From an uncultured Acholeplasmatales bacterium (GTDB taxonomy: Bacteria > Bacillota_I > Bacilli_A > ML615J-28 > CAG-698): a stretch of 60,004 bases of DNA. Location of the stretch: positions 1-60,004 of the forward strand of contig CALEGD010000067.1 in NCBI GenBank assembly GCA_937877075.1, written 5' to 3'. This document shows positions 24,858 through 34,136 of the stretch, piece after piece (within the stretch, counting starts at the first letter, position 1; each line of letters opens with the position of its first letter). Position numbers and translations under genes: made by a program. The notes under the pieces were generated by a model that saw only the letters and a program-made list of their open reading frames with translations, did no database searches and was not told the DNA's origin.

Positions 24858-26132
24858 ATGGATAAAGCCTTATTAATAGCCGTTAATACCGGCAGTAAAG
24901 AAAATGAATTGAATGAAGAGATTATTGAATTAGAAAATCTTTGCGCAGCTTGTGAGATTGAAGTCATAAATACCGTCATTCAAAATCTGAATAAAGTTAA
25001 CCCCGATACTTACCTTGGAAAAGGTAAGGTTGAAGAAATTAAGCTAATCGCCGATAGTGAAGAATGCAATTTGATAGTCGTTAATGACGAACTATCACCT
25101 CTACAGGTAAGCAATCTGGAAAAAGCTTTGGATATTGAAGTGTATGACCGAACCTATGTAATTCTGGAAATCTTCAGAAGAAGAGCCCACACCAGGGAAG
25201 CAAAACTTCAAGTTGAGCTTGCAACCAAAAAGTATCTGCTTCCACGCTTAATCGGTTCACGTTCCCATCTTTCTCGTCAAAGAGGTTCTGGAATGGGATT
25301 TTCTCATGGACGCGGCAGTGGAGAAATGAAACTTGAATTAGACAGAAGAAAAGTTTTTGATCAGATATCTGAAATTAACACTGAGCTTCTGGAACTTAAA
25401 AATTTAAGACAGACGCAAAGAAAACAAAGAAAAAGACAAGGCATGAAAGTCATAAGTCTTGTTGGTTATACCAATTCGGGAAAGAGTTCGACCCTCAATG
25501 CACTGCTTTCGCACTCAATTGCAGCAAAGAAAGAAGTTTTCGAAAAGGATATGCTTTTCGCAACCTTAGAAACCTCTACAAGGCTTATCAAGACTGAAAG
25601 TAATCTGACTTTTCTTTTGACTGATACAGTCGGTTTTGTAAATAAACTTCCCCATCAACTGATTGAGGCCTTTAAGTCTACTTTAGAAGAAATCACCGAA
25701 TCAGACCTTGTCTTACATATTGTTGATTGTTCAAACGAAAATTTTGAAAAACAAATTTCCGTAACCAATCAAGTACTTACTGAACTCGGTGTTAAAGACA
25801 TTCCTATGATTTATGTCTTTAATAAAACTGACTTAAACGAGAGTTTTTTCATTCCTCCCCTTTACGAAAAGACGATTAAAATCAGCGCTAAAAATTCGCT
25901 GAATCTAGAAGGATTATTAATTATGATTGAAGAAGAACTGTTCAAAGATTATCGTAATCTCTATTTGAAACTTCCTTTCTCCAAAGCCGATTTATACAAT
26001 CGTGTTAAAGAGAATGCTATTGTTGAGGCGGAGACAATTGAAGAAGATGGTTACCTCTTAAAGGCAAAGATGTCTAACTACCTATATGGATTTGTACAAG
26101 AATATGAAATATTTAAAGACCGGATCAAATAG
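24858..26132 (+). CDS. hflX: Ribosome-associated GTPase HflX
   Basis: A 424-residue GTPase that splits or rescues stalled 70S ribosomes under stress. The N-terminal HflX domain has NPDTYLGKGKVEEI and a Gly/Arg-rich loop (SHLSRQRGSGMGFS), followed by a helical linker. The G domain has G1 GYTNSGKSS (~200), G3 DTVGF (~250) and G4 NKTD (~320). Its ribosome site is weak (AAAGAG). It is transcribed alone, ending in a strong terminator. Confidence 0.94.
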   Translation: MDKALLIAVNTGSKENELNEEIIELENLCAACEIEVINTVIQNLNKVNPDTYLGKGKVEEIKLIADSEECNLIVVNDELSPLQVSNLEKALDIEVYDRTYVILEIFRRRAHTREAKLQVELATKKYLLPRLIGSRSHLSRQRGSGMGFSHGRGSGEMKLELDRRKVFDQISEINTELLELKNLRQTQRKQRKRQGMKVISLVGYTNSGKSSTLNALLSHSIAAKKEVFEKDMLFATLETSTRLIKTESNLTFLLTDTVGFVNKLPHQLIEAFKSTLEEITESDLVLHIVDCSNENFEKQISVTNQVLTELGVKDIPMIYVFNKTDLNESFFIPPLYEKTIKISAKNSLNLEGLLIMIEEELFKDYRNLYLKLPFSKADLYNRVKENAIVEAETIEEDGYLLKAKMSNYLYGFVQEYEIFKDRIK

Positions 26133-26146
26133 AATCCGGTCTTTTT
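26115..26146 (+). terminator. Terminator after hflX
   Basis: AAGACCGGAT and ATCCGGTCTT form a ten-base stem around the hflX stop codon, followed by TTTTTG. Confidence 0.9.
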
Positions 26147-26181
26147 GTTTATGTAAATTAAGTTTTATTATGTAAGTATAA

Positions 26182-26859
26182 TCATTTGTCAAGGTCAAAA
26201 GGTTCTCCTAAGACCAAACGATATAATATTTCTTTATCAAATTCCGCCATCGGCATATTAACTAATTGATAGGCATTAATACATTCTAATCGAGATATAT
26301 CTTGTTTTTCCAAAAGCTTAATTTCATAGCAGTACAAGGTTCTACGTTTTGACTTATATGTAACCTTCCCAATTTTATTGATATCGTATCTTACGGTTAT
26401 CTTTAAACGGCGATTCAGATTATGAATAAAACTGTCATGAAAATCACCGCTTTTTAACCTGTAAACCAGACCTTGATATTTATCCTTTTTCTTTTCCAGA
26501 CAAATATCATTTCCATATCGATATATAATGTAAAGATAATCAGTAAAATAATACTTGTTGAGATTTCGCTTTTTTATGATCTGGCGCCCACGCATATGAA
26601 TACAATAATAATAGGCAAAGGAAATTCCATAAATCAGGGGCATTAGGATGAAAAGATAATATTTGTAATACGAAAACCAGTTACCACCTTTATAATCGCG
26701 GAAAAAAGCGAAGATAAAAACTCCGGAAATAAGAAATCCAAGAGAAAGAAAGACCATTCCCCGAGTTTTATAACGCGTATTCTTTGTAGCTCCGTTGATA
26801 ATAAAAAAGACGAGGCCTATACTCAGAACAGCTGTTAAGATTTGCATAATATAATCCAT
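26182..26859 (-). CDS. Four-helix membrane protein with basic cytoplasmic domain, unknown
   Basis: 225 residues that I do not recognise. Hydrophobic helices lie at about 5-22, 33-53 and 68-88. A soluble domain then runs from ~95 to the end, very rich in Lys, Arg and Tyr with alternating hydrophobic residues that suggest beta strands. The C-terminal VNMPMAEFDKEILYRLV faintly recalls the end of a Nudix fold, but no Nudix box is present, so no function is claimed. It is a single minus-strand gene between hflX and udk. Confidence 0.55.
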   Translation of the reverse strand: MDYIMQILTAVLSIGLVFFIINGATKNTRYKTRGMVFLSLGFLISGVFIFAFFRDYKGGNWFSYYKYYLFILMPLIYGISFAYYYCIHMRGRQIIKKRNLNKYYFTDYLYIIYRYGNDICLEKKKDKYQGLVYRLKSGDFHDSFIHNLNRRLKITVRYDINKIGKVTYKSKRRTLYCYEIKLLEKQDISRLECINAYQLVNMPMAEFDKEILYRLVLGEPFDLDK

Positions 26860-27071
26860 GTGTTCACCTTTTTATTTTTATATTTTACCCAATAATATTA
26901 TATATAAATATCTCCACTCAATTATACAAAGCTTTTTGTAAATCCTTGTATATATTATTAATCTAATTTACATTCTTTTACTATTTTCTTAAATAATATC
27001 TATTATACAACTACATTTAATTATACCACAATATTTATAAAATAATGGTGAATTCTGAAAAAAATATACAA

Positions 27072-27100
27072 TTGACATCAAACCAATGAAGAAGTATAAT
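27072..27100 (+). promoter_or_regulatory. Consensus sigma-A promoter of udk
   Basis: Perfect -35 TTGACA (27072-27077), 17-base spacer, perfect -10 TATAAT (27095-27100), the only perfect consensus pair I found in the window. The predicted leader is only about 13 bases and holds the GGAGG site. Confidence 0.9.
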
Positions 27101-27119
27101 ATTTGAAGTGGAGGAATAT

Positions 27120-27746
27120 ATGAACTGTACTATTATTGGTATTGCCGGTGGCACTGCCAGCGGAAAAACCACAATCGCAAAAAAAATCCATGAACTTTCT
27201 CAATCCCTGGGGTCAGTTGTTGTATTAAGGTTGGATGATTATTATAAGGACTTAAGTCATCTTACCTTTGAAGAAAGAAAAAAATACAATTATGACCATC
27301 CGTCCGCTTATGATAGCGATCTTCTTGTAAAACAGTTAATGATGTTGAAAGACGGGATACCTATTAGCAGGCCCACCTATGATTTTGTTGCCCATAATCG
27401 CTCTCAAGAAGTGAAACTAATTGAACCGGTAAATGTGATTATTGTAGAGGGGATTATGATCTTTACAATCCCAGAGCTCAGACAGATGTTTGATATTAAA
27501 CTCTTTGTACAAACGCCGGATGATCTTCGTTTTATTCGACGTCTAAAGCGGGATATATATGAGAGAGGACGAAGCATTGACTCGGTTATCGACCAATATC
27601 TGACCACCGTAAGACCGATGCATTTAGAATTTGTAGAACCGTCAAAGCAATATGCCGATCTGATTATCCCTGAGGGTGGAGAAAACAAAGTTGCTATTGA
27701 CATCATAGCTGTCAAGATAGCTAATATCCTAAATAATCATGAATAA
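27120..27746 (+). CDS. udk: Uridine kinase
   Basis: Phosphorylates uridine and cytidine to UMP and CMP in pyrimidine salvage. The 208-residue chain begins with the P-loop GIAGGTASGKTT. LDDYYKDL, the nucleoside-binding HPSAYDSDLL and IIVEGIMIF follow, then RRLKRDIYERGR in the lid. ATG at 27120 has GGAGG six bases upstream; the upstream in-frame GTG lies in that site. It is driven by the consensus promoter just before it. Confidence 0.95.
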   Translation: MNCTIIGIAGGTASGKTTIAKKIHELSQSLGSVVVLRLDDYYKDLSHLTFEERKKYNYDHPSAYDSDLLVKQLMMLKDGIPISRPTYDFVAHNRSQEVKLIEPVNVIIVEGIMIFTIPELRQMFDIKLFVQTPDDLRFIRRLKRDIYERGRSIDSVIDQYLTTVRPMHLEFVEPSKQYADLIIPEGGENKVAIDIIAVKIANILNNHE

Positions 27747-27751
27747 CTACG

Positions 27752-27786
27752 AAAAAAGGCATCTATTATGGATGCCATTATTTTTT
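27752..27786. terminator. Bidirectional terminator between udk and proS
   Basis: GGCATC and GATGCC flank a TATTATG loop, with A6 before and TTATTTTTT after, so both converging transcripts can end here. Confidence 0.8.
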
Positions 27787-29022
27787 AAGAATATTAATCA
27801 ATTCTTGCAGATTGGAAAGTTCTCTGGTGGTGTTGTCAGAAAGTCGTTTATACTCGAATATTCCTTTATCTGCTTTCTTCCCGACAATAATTCGATGATT
27901 TATACCAATCAAATCTGCGTCGTTGAATTTTACACCTGCGCGTTCGTTCCTGTCATCAAAAAGAACTTCAAACTTCTTATCTAGTTCCTGATAGACTTTT
28001 TCCGCAAGTTCCCAGGCAGGGCTACCTTCTTTATCTACAGGTAGGATATGCACTTGGAAAGGCGTGACTTCCTTCGGCCAACATGCTTTATCACCCTCAT
28101 AATGTTGTTCAAGAATAGCCATCAATAATCGGGAAATTCCAATACCATAACAACCCATGATAATCGGTTTTTGAACTTGATCTTGATCGACAAAGAAAGC
28201 CTTCATAGGAACTGAATATTTTGTTCCGAGTTTGAAAATATGACCGGCTTCAATTCCTTTCGCATGTAAAATATGGCCTTTTCCGTCAGGTGAAGGTGCT
28301 CCGATTGGAAGGTTGTGAAGTTCAGTGTTGCTTGCAAAGTCACTTTCATCACTATAAACGATCGTGTCTTCACCGATATCACAGAGAATCATAAATTCTT
28401 CGCTTTCTTTTCCGCCGATATTTCCGCTATCGGCGCTGACAATTCGATAATTTAGTTCGCAACGATCAAAAATATTTTGATAAGCCTGGCGGACTTTTTG
28501 ATACCAAATGTCTAAATCTTCTTGGCTGGTGTGAAAAGAATAAAGGTCCTTCATAATAAATTCTCTTCCTCGCATCAACCCGAAACGGGGACGAAATTCA
28601 TCACGGAATTTTGTCTGTATCTGATACAGTGCAACTGGAAATTTTTTGTAGCTTGTAAAATACTCCCGAGCATGAGTAGTAATTACTTCTTCATGAGTAG
28701 GGCCGAGGCAAAAATCTCTGTCGTGACGATCCTGAAGACGCATTAATTCCTTACCGTAATCTTGCCAGCGTCCGGATTCAACCCAGATATCCTTTGGTTG
28801 CATTGTCGGCATCAATAATTCACTACAGCCGATAGCATCCAGTTCTTCGCGAATGATATTCTCAATCTTTTTAATAATCTTATATGCCAGTGGAAGATAT
28901 GTATAAATACCTGCCGCCAATTGTCTAATATAACCGCCACGAAGTAGTATTTTGTGGCTGGTTACTTCCGCTTCTTTTGGTATTTCTCTTAATGTTGGTA
29001 CAAATAATAATGTTTGTTTCAT
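27778..29022 (-). CDS. proS: Prolyl-tRNA synthetase lacking the INS editing domain
   Basis: Charges tRNA-Pro. It is a class II synthetase with motif 2 in KFRDEFRPRFGLMRGREF, motif 3 in YGIGISRLL, and the C-terminal anticodon-binding domain (VHILPVD, FDDRNERAGVKFNDADLIG). The bacterial form is usually ~565-570 residues because an INS domain of ~180 residues, which hydrolyses Ala-tRNA-Pro, sits between motifs 2 and 3. Here it is reduced to about 25 residues (ELHNLPIGAPSPDGKG), giving 414. The flanking sequence is well conserved and in frame, so this is a genuine short form. Mischarged Ala-tRNA-Pro would need a free-standing editing protein. Confidence 0.94.
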   Translation of the reverse strand: MKQTLLFVPTLREIPKEAEVTSHKILLRGGYIRQLAAGIYTYLPLAYKIIKKIENIIREELDAIGCSELLMPTMQPKDIWVESGRWQDYGKELMRLQDRHDRDFCLGPTHEEVITTHAREYFTSYKKFPVALYQIQTKFRDEFRPRFGLMRGREFIMKDLYSFHTSQEDLDIWYQKVRQAYQNIFDRCELNYRIVSADSGNIGGKESEEFMILCDIGEDTIVYSDESDFASNTELHNLPIGAPSPDGKGHILHAKGIEAGHIFKLGTKYSVPMKAFFVDQDQVQKPIIMGCYGIGISRLLMAILEQHYEGDKACWPKEVTPFQVHILPVDKEGSPAWELAEKVYQELDKKFEVLFDDRNERAGVKFNDADLIGINHRIIVGKKADKGIFEYKRLSDNTTRELSNLQELINILKK

Positions 29023-29030
29023 AATCTAAC

Positions 29031-30650
29031 CTACTTAAATAATCTTAATACATCGTTAAAAGTAACAAAGATCATTAATCCCAATAAAAGTATCATTGTG
29101 ACCATAATAAGAACAGTCTCGACCTTTGGATTTGGTTTTTTCTTTGTTACGGCTTCATAGCCTAAAAATAGCAGCCTACCGCCATCAAGTGCCGGAATCG
29201 GGAAGAGGTTAAGTAAACCGACATTTACGCTAAGTAATCCCATCCAGTTTAATAGGCTTGCAAAGCCTTGTGATGCCATAGTCTTGGTCATATCGAAGAT
29301 TCCCACCGGGCCACTTAAAGCAGCAATTGAAACAGATTCTTCACTAAACAATAAATCTAAAGTATCAAAAACAGCAGTAAAGGAATTTCCCGTACTTTTA
29401 AGACTGTAAAGGAAACTTTTGCCGAGATTAAATTCATATTTCGGGGATATTCCGATAGCAACTTTTATGGTTTCAATCGGCACACCAGCACTGGTTTTTT
29501 GAGTATCCATTATTTTTTTACTATAAGGTTTAACTTTAATCTCTTTAAGTTCAGAACCGCGGAGGACTGTTATGGTTAGGCGGTTGAGGGCATCATTTTC
29601 GTTATTCCCGTGATAATTTTTAATAACCTCATACATCTCAAAAAGCTGTTCATAGCCTTTACCTTGAACTGCGGTAATAATGTCACCTTCTTTAAGACCG
29701 GTGTTTGATGACATTTTATTATCAACAGCAAAAACTCTAGTAATTTTAATTCCTTCAGTTGAAAACTCACCTTTTACGCCGATATTATAAAAGATAACAG
29801 TCGGAGATACCGAAACGATATTTTCCTGATTATTGCGATTAAAAGTCACTTCAATCGCATCAGTATTTCCGAGGCTGGTATACTTATCCATAAACCAAGA
29901 AATATCATCCCAGACATTTACTTCTTTATCAAGAACTCCACTTTTTAATCGAATAATTTTATCGCCGTCTCTCAATCCGGCTTCATAAGCGGGTAGAGTT
30001 TCTCCTTCCGAGGGTTGTGTATCTGAAATGATGTTTTTAGAACTTGGAAACCCAAGAATCAATCCGGCAATAAAAAAGACTACGATTGCAAGAAGAAAAT
30101 TCATTAAAGGACCGCCAAACATAACCATTGCCCGAGCCCTTTTGCTTTTCGAACCCAACGTTCGGTTATAAGGAGCTATTTGATACTCTAACTTCGAATC
30201 ATAAATCACAGCTTGAGGGTCGACCTGATATCTCCTGTATTCACCATCTTCACGAGTTTCCATAAAGAGATTACCCGTTTCTTTTTCATCGAATAAATCA
30301 TAATTAATTATATCGTGTTCAGGATAATCAATTGTTGGATCGTTTACATTTAAATATATGCCTTTAATAATATCATTTTTAATATCAAGTTTTACTCGTT
30401 TATTTCTCTCAAAAGGATCACTTTCAAGTTCTTCTCCCGCAATTGCACAAAAACCACCAATTGGAAAAGCTCTTAAAGTATATAGAGTTTCTCCTTTCTT
30501 TTTCTTTAGTAAAATAGGTCCCATACCGAAAGCATATTCACGGCAAAGAATATTTACTCTTCTAGCGAAAAAGAAATGACCGGCTTCATGCACAGCAATA
30601 ATCAAGCCAAGCACAAAGACAAAAGCTAAAAATCCAATTATATAATCCAT
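29031..30650 (-). CDS. rseP: Site-2 intramembrane zinc protease RseP/RasP
   Basis: An M50 protease that cuts membrane-embedded regulators and signal peptide remnants. The zinc motif HEAGH is in helix 1 (~20), FGGPLMNF leads into helix 2 (~185), and the second active-site motif NLFPIPALDGGRLL is near the C-terminus (~485). Between helices 2 and 3 are two PDZ-like regions (EAGLRDGDKIIRL, TGLKEGDIITAV). At 539 residues it is over 100 longer than B. subtilis RasP. The extra ~100 residues are acidic and lie between the HEAGH helix and helix 2. The start codon overlaps the dxr stop (TAATG). Confidence 0.92.
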   Translation of the reverse strand: MDYIIGFLAFVFVLGLIIAVHEAGHFFFARRVNILCREYAFGMGPILLKKKKGETLYTLRAFPIGGFCAIAGEELESDPFERNKRVKLDIKNDIIKGIYLNVNDPTIDYPEHDIINYDLFDEKETGNLFMETREDGEYRRYQVDPQAVIYDSKLEYQIAPYNRTLGSKSKRARAMVMFGGPLMNFLLAIVVFFIAGLILGFPSSKNIISDTQPSEGETLPAYEAGLRDGDKIIRLKSGVLDKEVNVWDDISWFMDKYTSLGNTDAIEVTFNRNNQENIVSVSPTVIFYNIGVKGEFSTEGIKITRVFAVDNKMSSNTGLKEGDIITAVQGKGYEQLFEMYEVIKNYHGNNENDALNRLTITVLRGSELKEIKVKPYSKKIMDTQKTSAGVPIETIKVAIGISPKYEFNLGKSFLYSLKSTGNSFTAVFDTLDLLFSEESVSIAALSGPVGIFDMTKTMASQGFASLLNWMGLLSVNVGLLNLFPIPALDGGRLLFLGYEAVTKKKPNPKVETVLIMVTMILLLGLMIFVTFNDVLRLFK

Positions 30651-31807
30651 TATTTCACCTCATATTTCTCAAGTATGCTGTTTTTAACTTTATGATCTAC
30701 AGCAATAATTTCATCAAGACTTGGATTCTGAATATTCCTAAAGTTGGAAATTGAATCTCTAATAATATTTTCAATATCCAAAAACTTGATTTTCCCTTTC
30801 AAAAACAAGCTAACGGCAGCTTCATTTGAAGAATTATATATTGCAGGCATCAAACCACCACTTTTTCCGGCTTGATAAGCTAGCTCCAATGCAGGGAAGC
30901 GATCGAAGTCCATTTTTCTAAAAGTCAAACTTCCAATCTCCCAAAGTTTTAAAGGCTGAAAACCAAGGTTTTGAATTTTGTTTGGATATGTCAGAGCATA
31001 TTGTATCGGTAAGTGCATATCTGGCAAAGACATTTGAGCAATCATGCTTCTATCATTATATTCTACAATCCCATGAATAATGCTTTCGGGATGAATGACG
31101 GTATCAATTCGATCATAATCGATTCCAAAAAGGTGATGGGCTTCAATAACTTCAAGTCCCTTATTTACCATAGTGGCACTATCGATGGTAATTTTAGCTC
31201 CCATATTCCAATTTGGGTGCTTTAATGCTTCTTCGACGGAGACATCTGTTAGCTCAAGGCGTGAACGGTCCCGAAATGAACCACCAGAAGCCGTAATAAT
31301 CAAGCGATTGACATCTTCTTTCGGTCCACTTTTCAAACATTGATGAAGAGCACTATGTTCACTGTCAATCGGAATCATCTGAACCTTATACTCTTCTAAG
31401 AGTCGATTAATAATTTTACCGGCAGCAACAAGTATCTCCTTATTAGCAAGTAAGATATTAAGCCCTTTTTTGATAGCGGCAACAGTCGGCCTCAAACCGA
31501 CCACCCCAACTACTGCATTGACTAAATAACCGCCGGCAGTAGAATAAGTTGCGGCTTCAATTAAGCCGGTTTCCCCGAAAGCAAAAGCAATATCCGGAAA
31601 TTCTTTATTTAAAGATAACATCGTCTTTTCCGAATTCACCGAAACAAAGTCCGGTTGAAACTCCCTAATAATTTCTCGTCCCCGTTTTATATTACTTCCA
31701 AAAGCAATACTTCTCAATCGATATTCTTTTTGATTTCTAATTACATTAAGCACTTGAGTTCCGATTGAGCCTGTAGCTCCCAATAAACAGATTTCTTTCA
31801 TTTTCAC
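30650..31807 (-). CDS. dxr: 1-deoxy-D-xylulose 5-phosphate reductoisomerase
   Basis: First committed MEP-pathway step: DXP plus NADPH to MEP. The 385 residues open with the NADPH loop LLGATGSIGTQVL. ANKEILVAAG, the metal/substrate site PIDSEHSALHQ (~150), SGGSFRD, HPNWNMGAKITIDSATM (~205) and the C-terminal NEAAV follow. It overlaps cdsA by four bases and rseP by one. With ispD and ispF it shows that isoprenoids come from the MEP route. Confidence 0.97.
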   Translation of the reverse strand: MKMKEICLLGATGSIGTQVLNVIRNQKEYRLRSIAFGSNIKRGREIIREFQPDFVSVNSEKTMLSLNKEFPDIAFAFGETGLIEAATYSTAGGYLVNAVVGVVGLRPTVAAIKKGLNILLANKEILVAAGKIINRLLEEYKVQMIPIDSEHSALHQCLKSGPKEDVNRLIITASGGSFRDRSRLELTDVSVEEALKHPNWNMGAKITIDSATMVNKGLEVIEAHHLFGIDYDRIDTVIHPESIIHGIVEYNDRSMIAQMSLPDMHLPIQYALTYPNKIQNLGFQPLKLWEIGSLTFRKMDFDRFPALELAYQAGKSGGLMPAIYNSSNEAAVSLFLKGKIKFLDIENIIRDSISNFRNIQNPSLDEIIAVDHKVKNSILEKYEVK

Positions 31808-32739
31808 TTCCAGATATAGAATATTTGAATAATTAAGACAATGATATAATAAACGGCACCGGAGAAAATCAGACTGTCAAAGCGATCTAAAACTCCACCA
31901 TGTCCCGGAAAAATGTTTCCAAAATCTTTAATATCATAAGTTCTTTTTAACTTTGAAGCTACAAGGTCACCAATTTGAACCGTAAAGGAAAGCAGCATCG
32001 AAATCAAGAAAGAGACAAAAATAACAAGAATTAATTCTTTAATTCCTTCCGGATTAACAATCTTAAACAAAAAGACAGCTGCAACTCCAAAAAGGCTTCC
32101 GGCTATAAGTCCGGCAATCGCTCCCTCAACAGATTTTTTAGGACTTATCTCTGGACATAATTTATGACGTCCAAATTTACTGCCAATAAAAAAGGCAAAA
32201 ATATCAGTTGTGGCAACAATCGTATAAAGATAAGCAAAACTTCTTCCGCCTCGAAAGAAGATAAGCCCCTGTTGGTTAGAAAAAGGCTCTAAAAACCTGA
32301 TGCTGATAACAAATCCCATTACCAAACCGCAATATGTAAGAGTCAAAACCGATGACATCATATCCTTGGCGGTTGAATGATGTGTAAAGACCGTATAAGC
32401 CAATGAAAAGATGACATAAGCGATGAAAAGACCCATTGTTAAAAGATGATAAACGGTGTTGGCATTGGCTGGATCTTGAATATTTAAACCTTGAGTTGTT
32501 GCCAAATAGATTGTATAGACCAGAGTTCCGCTCATAAGCGGGACAATATATCGCAGTTTTGAGATAGTCTGATATCGGCGTTGAAACATCGCCATCATCT
32601 CATAGGATGCAACAACGCTGAGAATAATTCCTACTAAAAGAAATAAATCTCCGACAATAGGATAATTATTATGGTCTATGACAATAAGCGGTAACAATAC
32701 TAAAATCATTGCTATAGCGGTTATAATTCTTTTCTTCAT
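31804..32739 (-). CDS. cdsA: Phosphatidate cytidylyltransferase
   Basis: Makes CDP-diacylglycerol for phospholipid synthesis. It has eight or so hydrophobic helices and the family signature near the C-terminus (DIKDFGNIFPGHGGVLDRFDS, with the conserved Asp and Gly residues), preceded by CPEISPKKSVEGAIAG. 311 residues, slightly above the usual ~270 because of a longer region between helices 3 and 5. It overlaps uppS and dxr by four bases each. Confidence 0.94.
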   Translation of the reverse strand: MKKRIITAIAMILVLLPLIVIDHNNYPIVGDLFLLVGIILSVVASYEMMAMFQRRYQTISKLRYIVPLMSGTLVYTIYLATTQGLNIQDPANANTVYHLLTMGLFIAYVIFSLAYTVFTHHSTAKDMMSSVLTLTYCGLVMGFVISIRFLEPFSNQQGLIFFRGGRSFAYLYTIVATTDIFAFFIGSKFGRHKLCPEISPKKSVEGAIAGLIAGSLFGVAAVFLFKIVNPEGIKELILVIFVSFLISMLLSFTVQIGDLVASKLKRTYDIKDFGNIFPGHGGVLDRFDSLIFSGAVYYIIVLIIQIFYIWK

Positions 32740-33443
32740 TTAATTCCTCCGAATCGACGTTCTCTCCTCTGATACTCGATTAATGCTTTTTCTAGATCCT
32801 TATTTCTGAAATCGGGCCAAAAAACATCGGTGAAAAACAATTCACTGTATGCTAGTTTCCATAATAGAAAATTACTGATCCGTTGTTGGTTGCTAGTTCT
32901 AATCAATAAATCGACATCGGGTAAATCTTTTGAATATAAAAATTCCGAAAATTCAAACTCATTGACTTCTTTTAAGCCCTTCTTAAGTATAGTATTTACC
33001 GCCTTAAGAATTTCATCACGACCGCCGTAATTAAAAGCAATAGAGAAAAGAAGCCCTTGATTCACTTTTGTTTTCTCTTCTATTCTTTCAATTTCTCGAA
33101 TCACATCATCAGATAAGCGTTCTTTTGAGCCAATCCAATTAATCCGAATATTCTTTCGGGTAAACTCTTCCTCATTCTCCTTCAGAAACGTCTTAGGAAT
33201 ACTCATCAAATAATCAATTTCATCCTGAGGACGTTTCCAGTTCTCAGTACTAAAAGCGAAAACAGTAAGATATTTTAATCCGAGCTTTGAGGAATGAAGC
33301 ACAATGTCTTTTAAAACAATTGCTCCTTTTCGATGGCCGTGATTTCTGGGAAGACCTCGTCTTTTTGCCCAAGTCCCGTTACCATCCATTATGATGGCAA
33401 TATGACGAGGTAATTTATCTAGATTTAATTTATTTTTCATCAT
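32736..33443 (-). CDS. uppS: Undecaprenyl diphosphate synthase
   Basis: Adds eight isopentenyl units to farnesyl diphosphate to give the C55 carrier for wall synthesis. Key motifs are HIAIIMDGNGTWAKRRG with the catalytic Asp, HRKGA, VFAFSTENWKRP, and near the end the RTSNQQRISNFLLW block. The frame has two upstream codons (ATG at 33452, GTG); ATG at 33443 with GGTGAA before it is used. It heads uppS-cdsA-dxr-rseP-proS. The usual upstream neighbour, frr, is displaced by IS debris and rubrerythrin. Confidence 0.95.
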   Translation of the reverse strand: MMKNKLNLDKLPRHIAIIMDGNGTWAKRRGLPRNHGHRKGAIVLKDIVLHSSKLGLKYLTVFAFSTENWKRPQDEIDYLMSIPKTFLKENEEEFTRKNIRINWIGSKERLSDDVIREIERIEEKTKVNQGLLFSIAFNYGGRDEILKAVNTILKKGLKEVNEFEFSEFLYSKDLPDVDLLIRTSNQQRISNFLLWKLAYSELFFTDVFWPDFRNKDLEKALIEYQRRERRFGGIK

Positions 33444-33459
33444 TTTCACCATTTCATAT

Positions 33460-33465
33460 ATTATA
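33460..33465 (-). promoter_or_regulatory. -10 element of the uppS operon
   Basis: Minus-strand TATAAT about 16 bases before the uppS start; the -35 is poor. It implies that the lower half of the old super-operon now has its own promoter. Confidence 0.45.
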
Positions 33466-33603
33466 CAACAGAACCTAAGTTTTTTCTAGATTAATATTAA
33501 GATGCTGATGAATGTGTCTTGTACATCTAAGTGCAACAACATAAAGTTTTAAAAAGTCCATAAAAGCCTGTATAATTAAGTTGCAAACAAAATACGGAGG
33601 ATC

Positions 33604-33825
33604 TTGCGAACTTAATTAATTATACACCAAGAAAAGCTTATAGGCAATTTAATCATGAAGCTAGAATCAAAATTTCTGCACTACTTGAAGCGGTCTTTCT
33701 CAATCTGAAATTGCTCGACAATTAGGGGCCCATCGCTCAACTATTTCTAGAGAAATTAAACGAGGTAGTGTTAAATACAAAACTATGATTTAACTTATTC
33801 AATTAATTATGAAGCTGATGCTGCA
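33604..33825 (+). pseudogene. IS30-family transposase remnant (N-terminal HTH part)
   Basis: Three short frames read as one protein broken by two frameshifts. First NYTPRKAYRQFNHEARI, up to about 33690. Then in another frame GLSQSEIARQLGAHRSTISR, ending at a TAA at 33791. Then TYSINYEADAA, ending at 33828. The middle part is the IS30-type helix-turn-helix (IAxxLgxxxSTISREIkRg). The DDE domain is entirely missing, so this is a dead fragment. Upstream (33530-33600) lies AT-rich sequence with AAGTGCAACAA, which may be the old terminal repeat. No intact copy is in the window. Confidence 0.85.
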
Positions 33826-34132
33826 TAAAATTTTTGCAATTTTAAAAAAACCTTATGGTTCTAAGATGAGTTTATTCTTGTCTTTTTTTAATCTTACAAA
33901 ATTAATTATTAAAGTATTAGATGCTTTTGATGAATTCTTAAGTAATTCTAATTCAGGTCTTTTAAGAAAAGGTTTCATTTTGATTGTTTTATACATCAAT
34001 TCACCTCCTTACAAGCTTATTATACTATGAATTGAAGGAGGTATATATTTTTATGTTTGAAAAAAGTTATTGATTTTAGGTTATTCAAAGAGCGAAAAAG
34101 GAGGCTTTTTAAAGGCAAAAAGGACTTTCCTA
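33826..34132 (-). mobile_element. IS200/IS605-type left end with broken tnpB remnant
   Basis: Minus-strand relic. The left end starts at 34132 (TAGGAAAGTCCTTTT, a small hairpin) just after TTAC. A ribosome site and ATG at 33996 follow, opening a 47-codon frame (MYKTIKMKPFLKRPELE, later LKKDKNKLILEP, which fits a central TnpB segment, then a stop at 33853). Much of TnpB, including the nuclease domain, is absent. The first ~180 bases are clearly similar to 41,835-42,004, the other relic. It abuts the IS30 fragment with no gap, so one element probably inserted into or recombined with the other. Confidence 0.75.
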
Positions 34133-34136
34133 GTAA

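Noticed and set aside
26182..26859. Nudix-like C-terminus of the unknown membrane protein
   Set aside because: No GxxxxxExxxxxxREUxEExGU box; the similarity is a few residues only.
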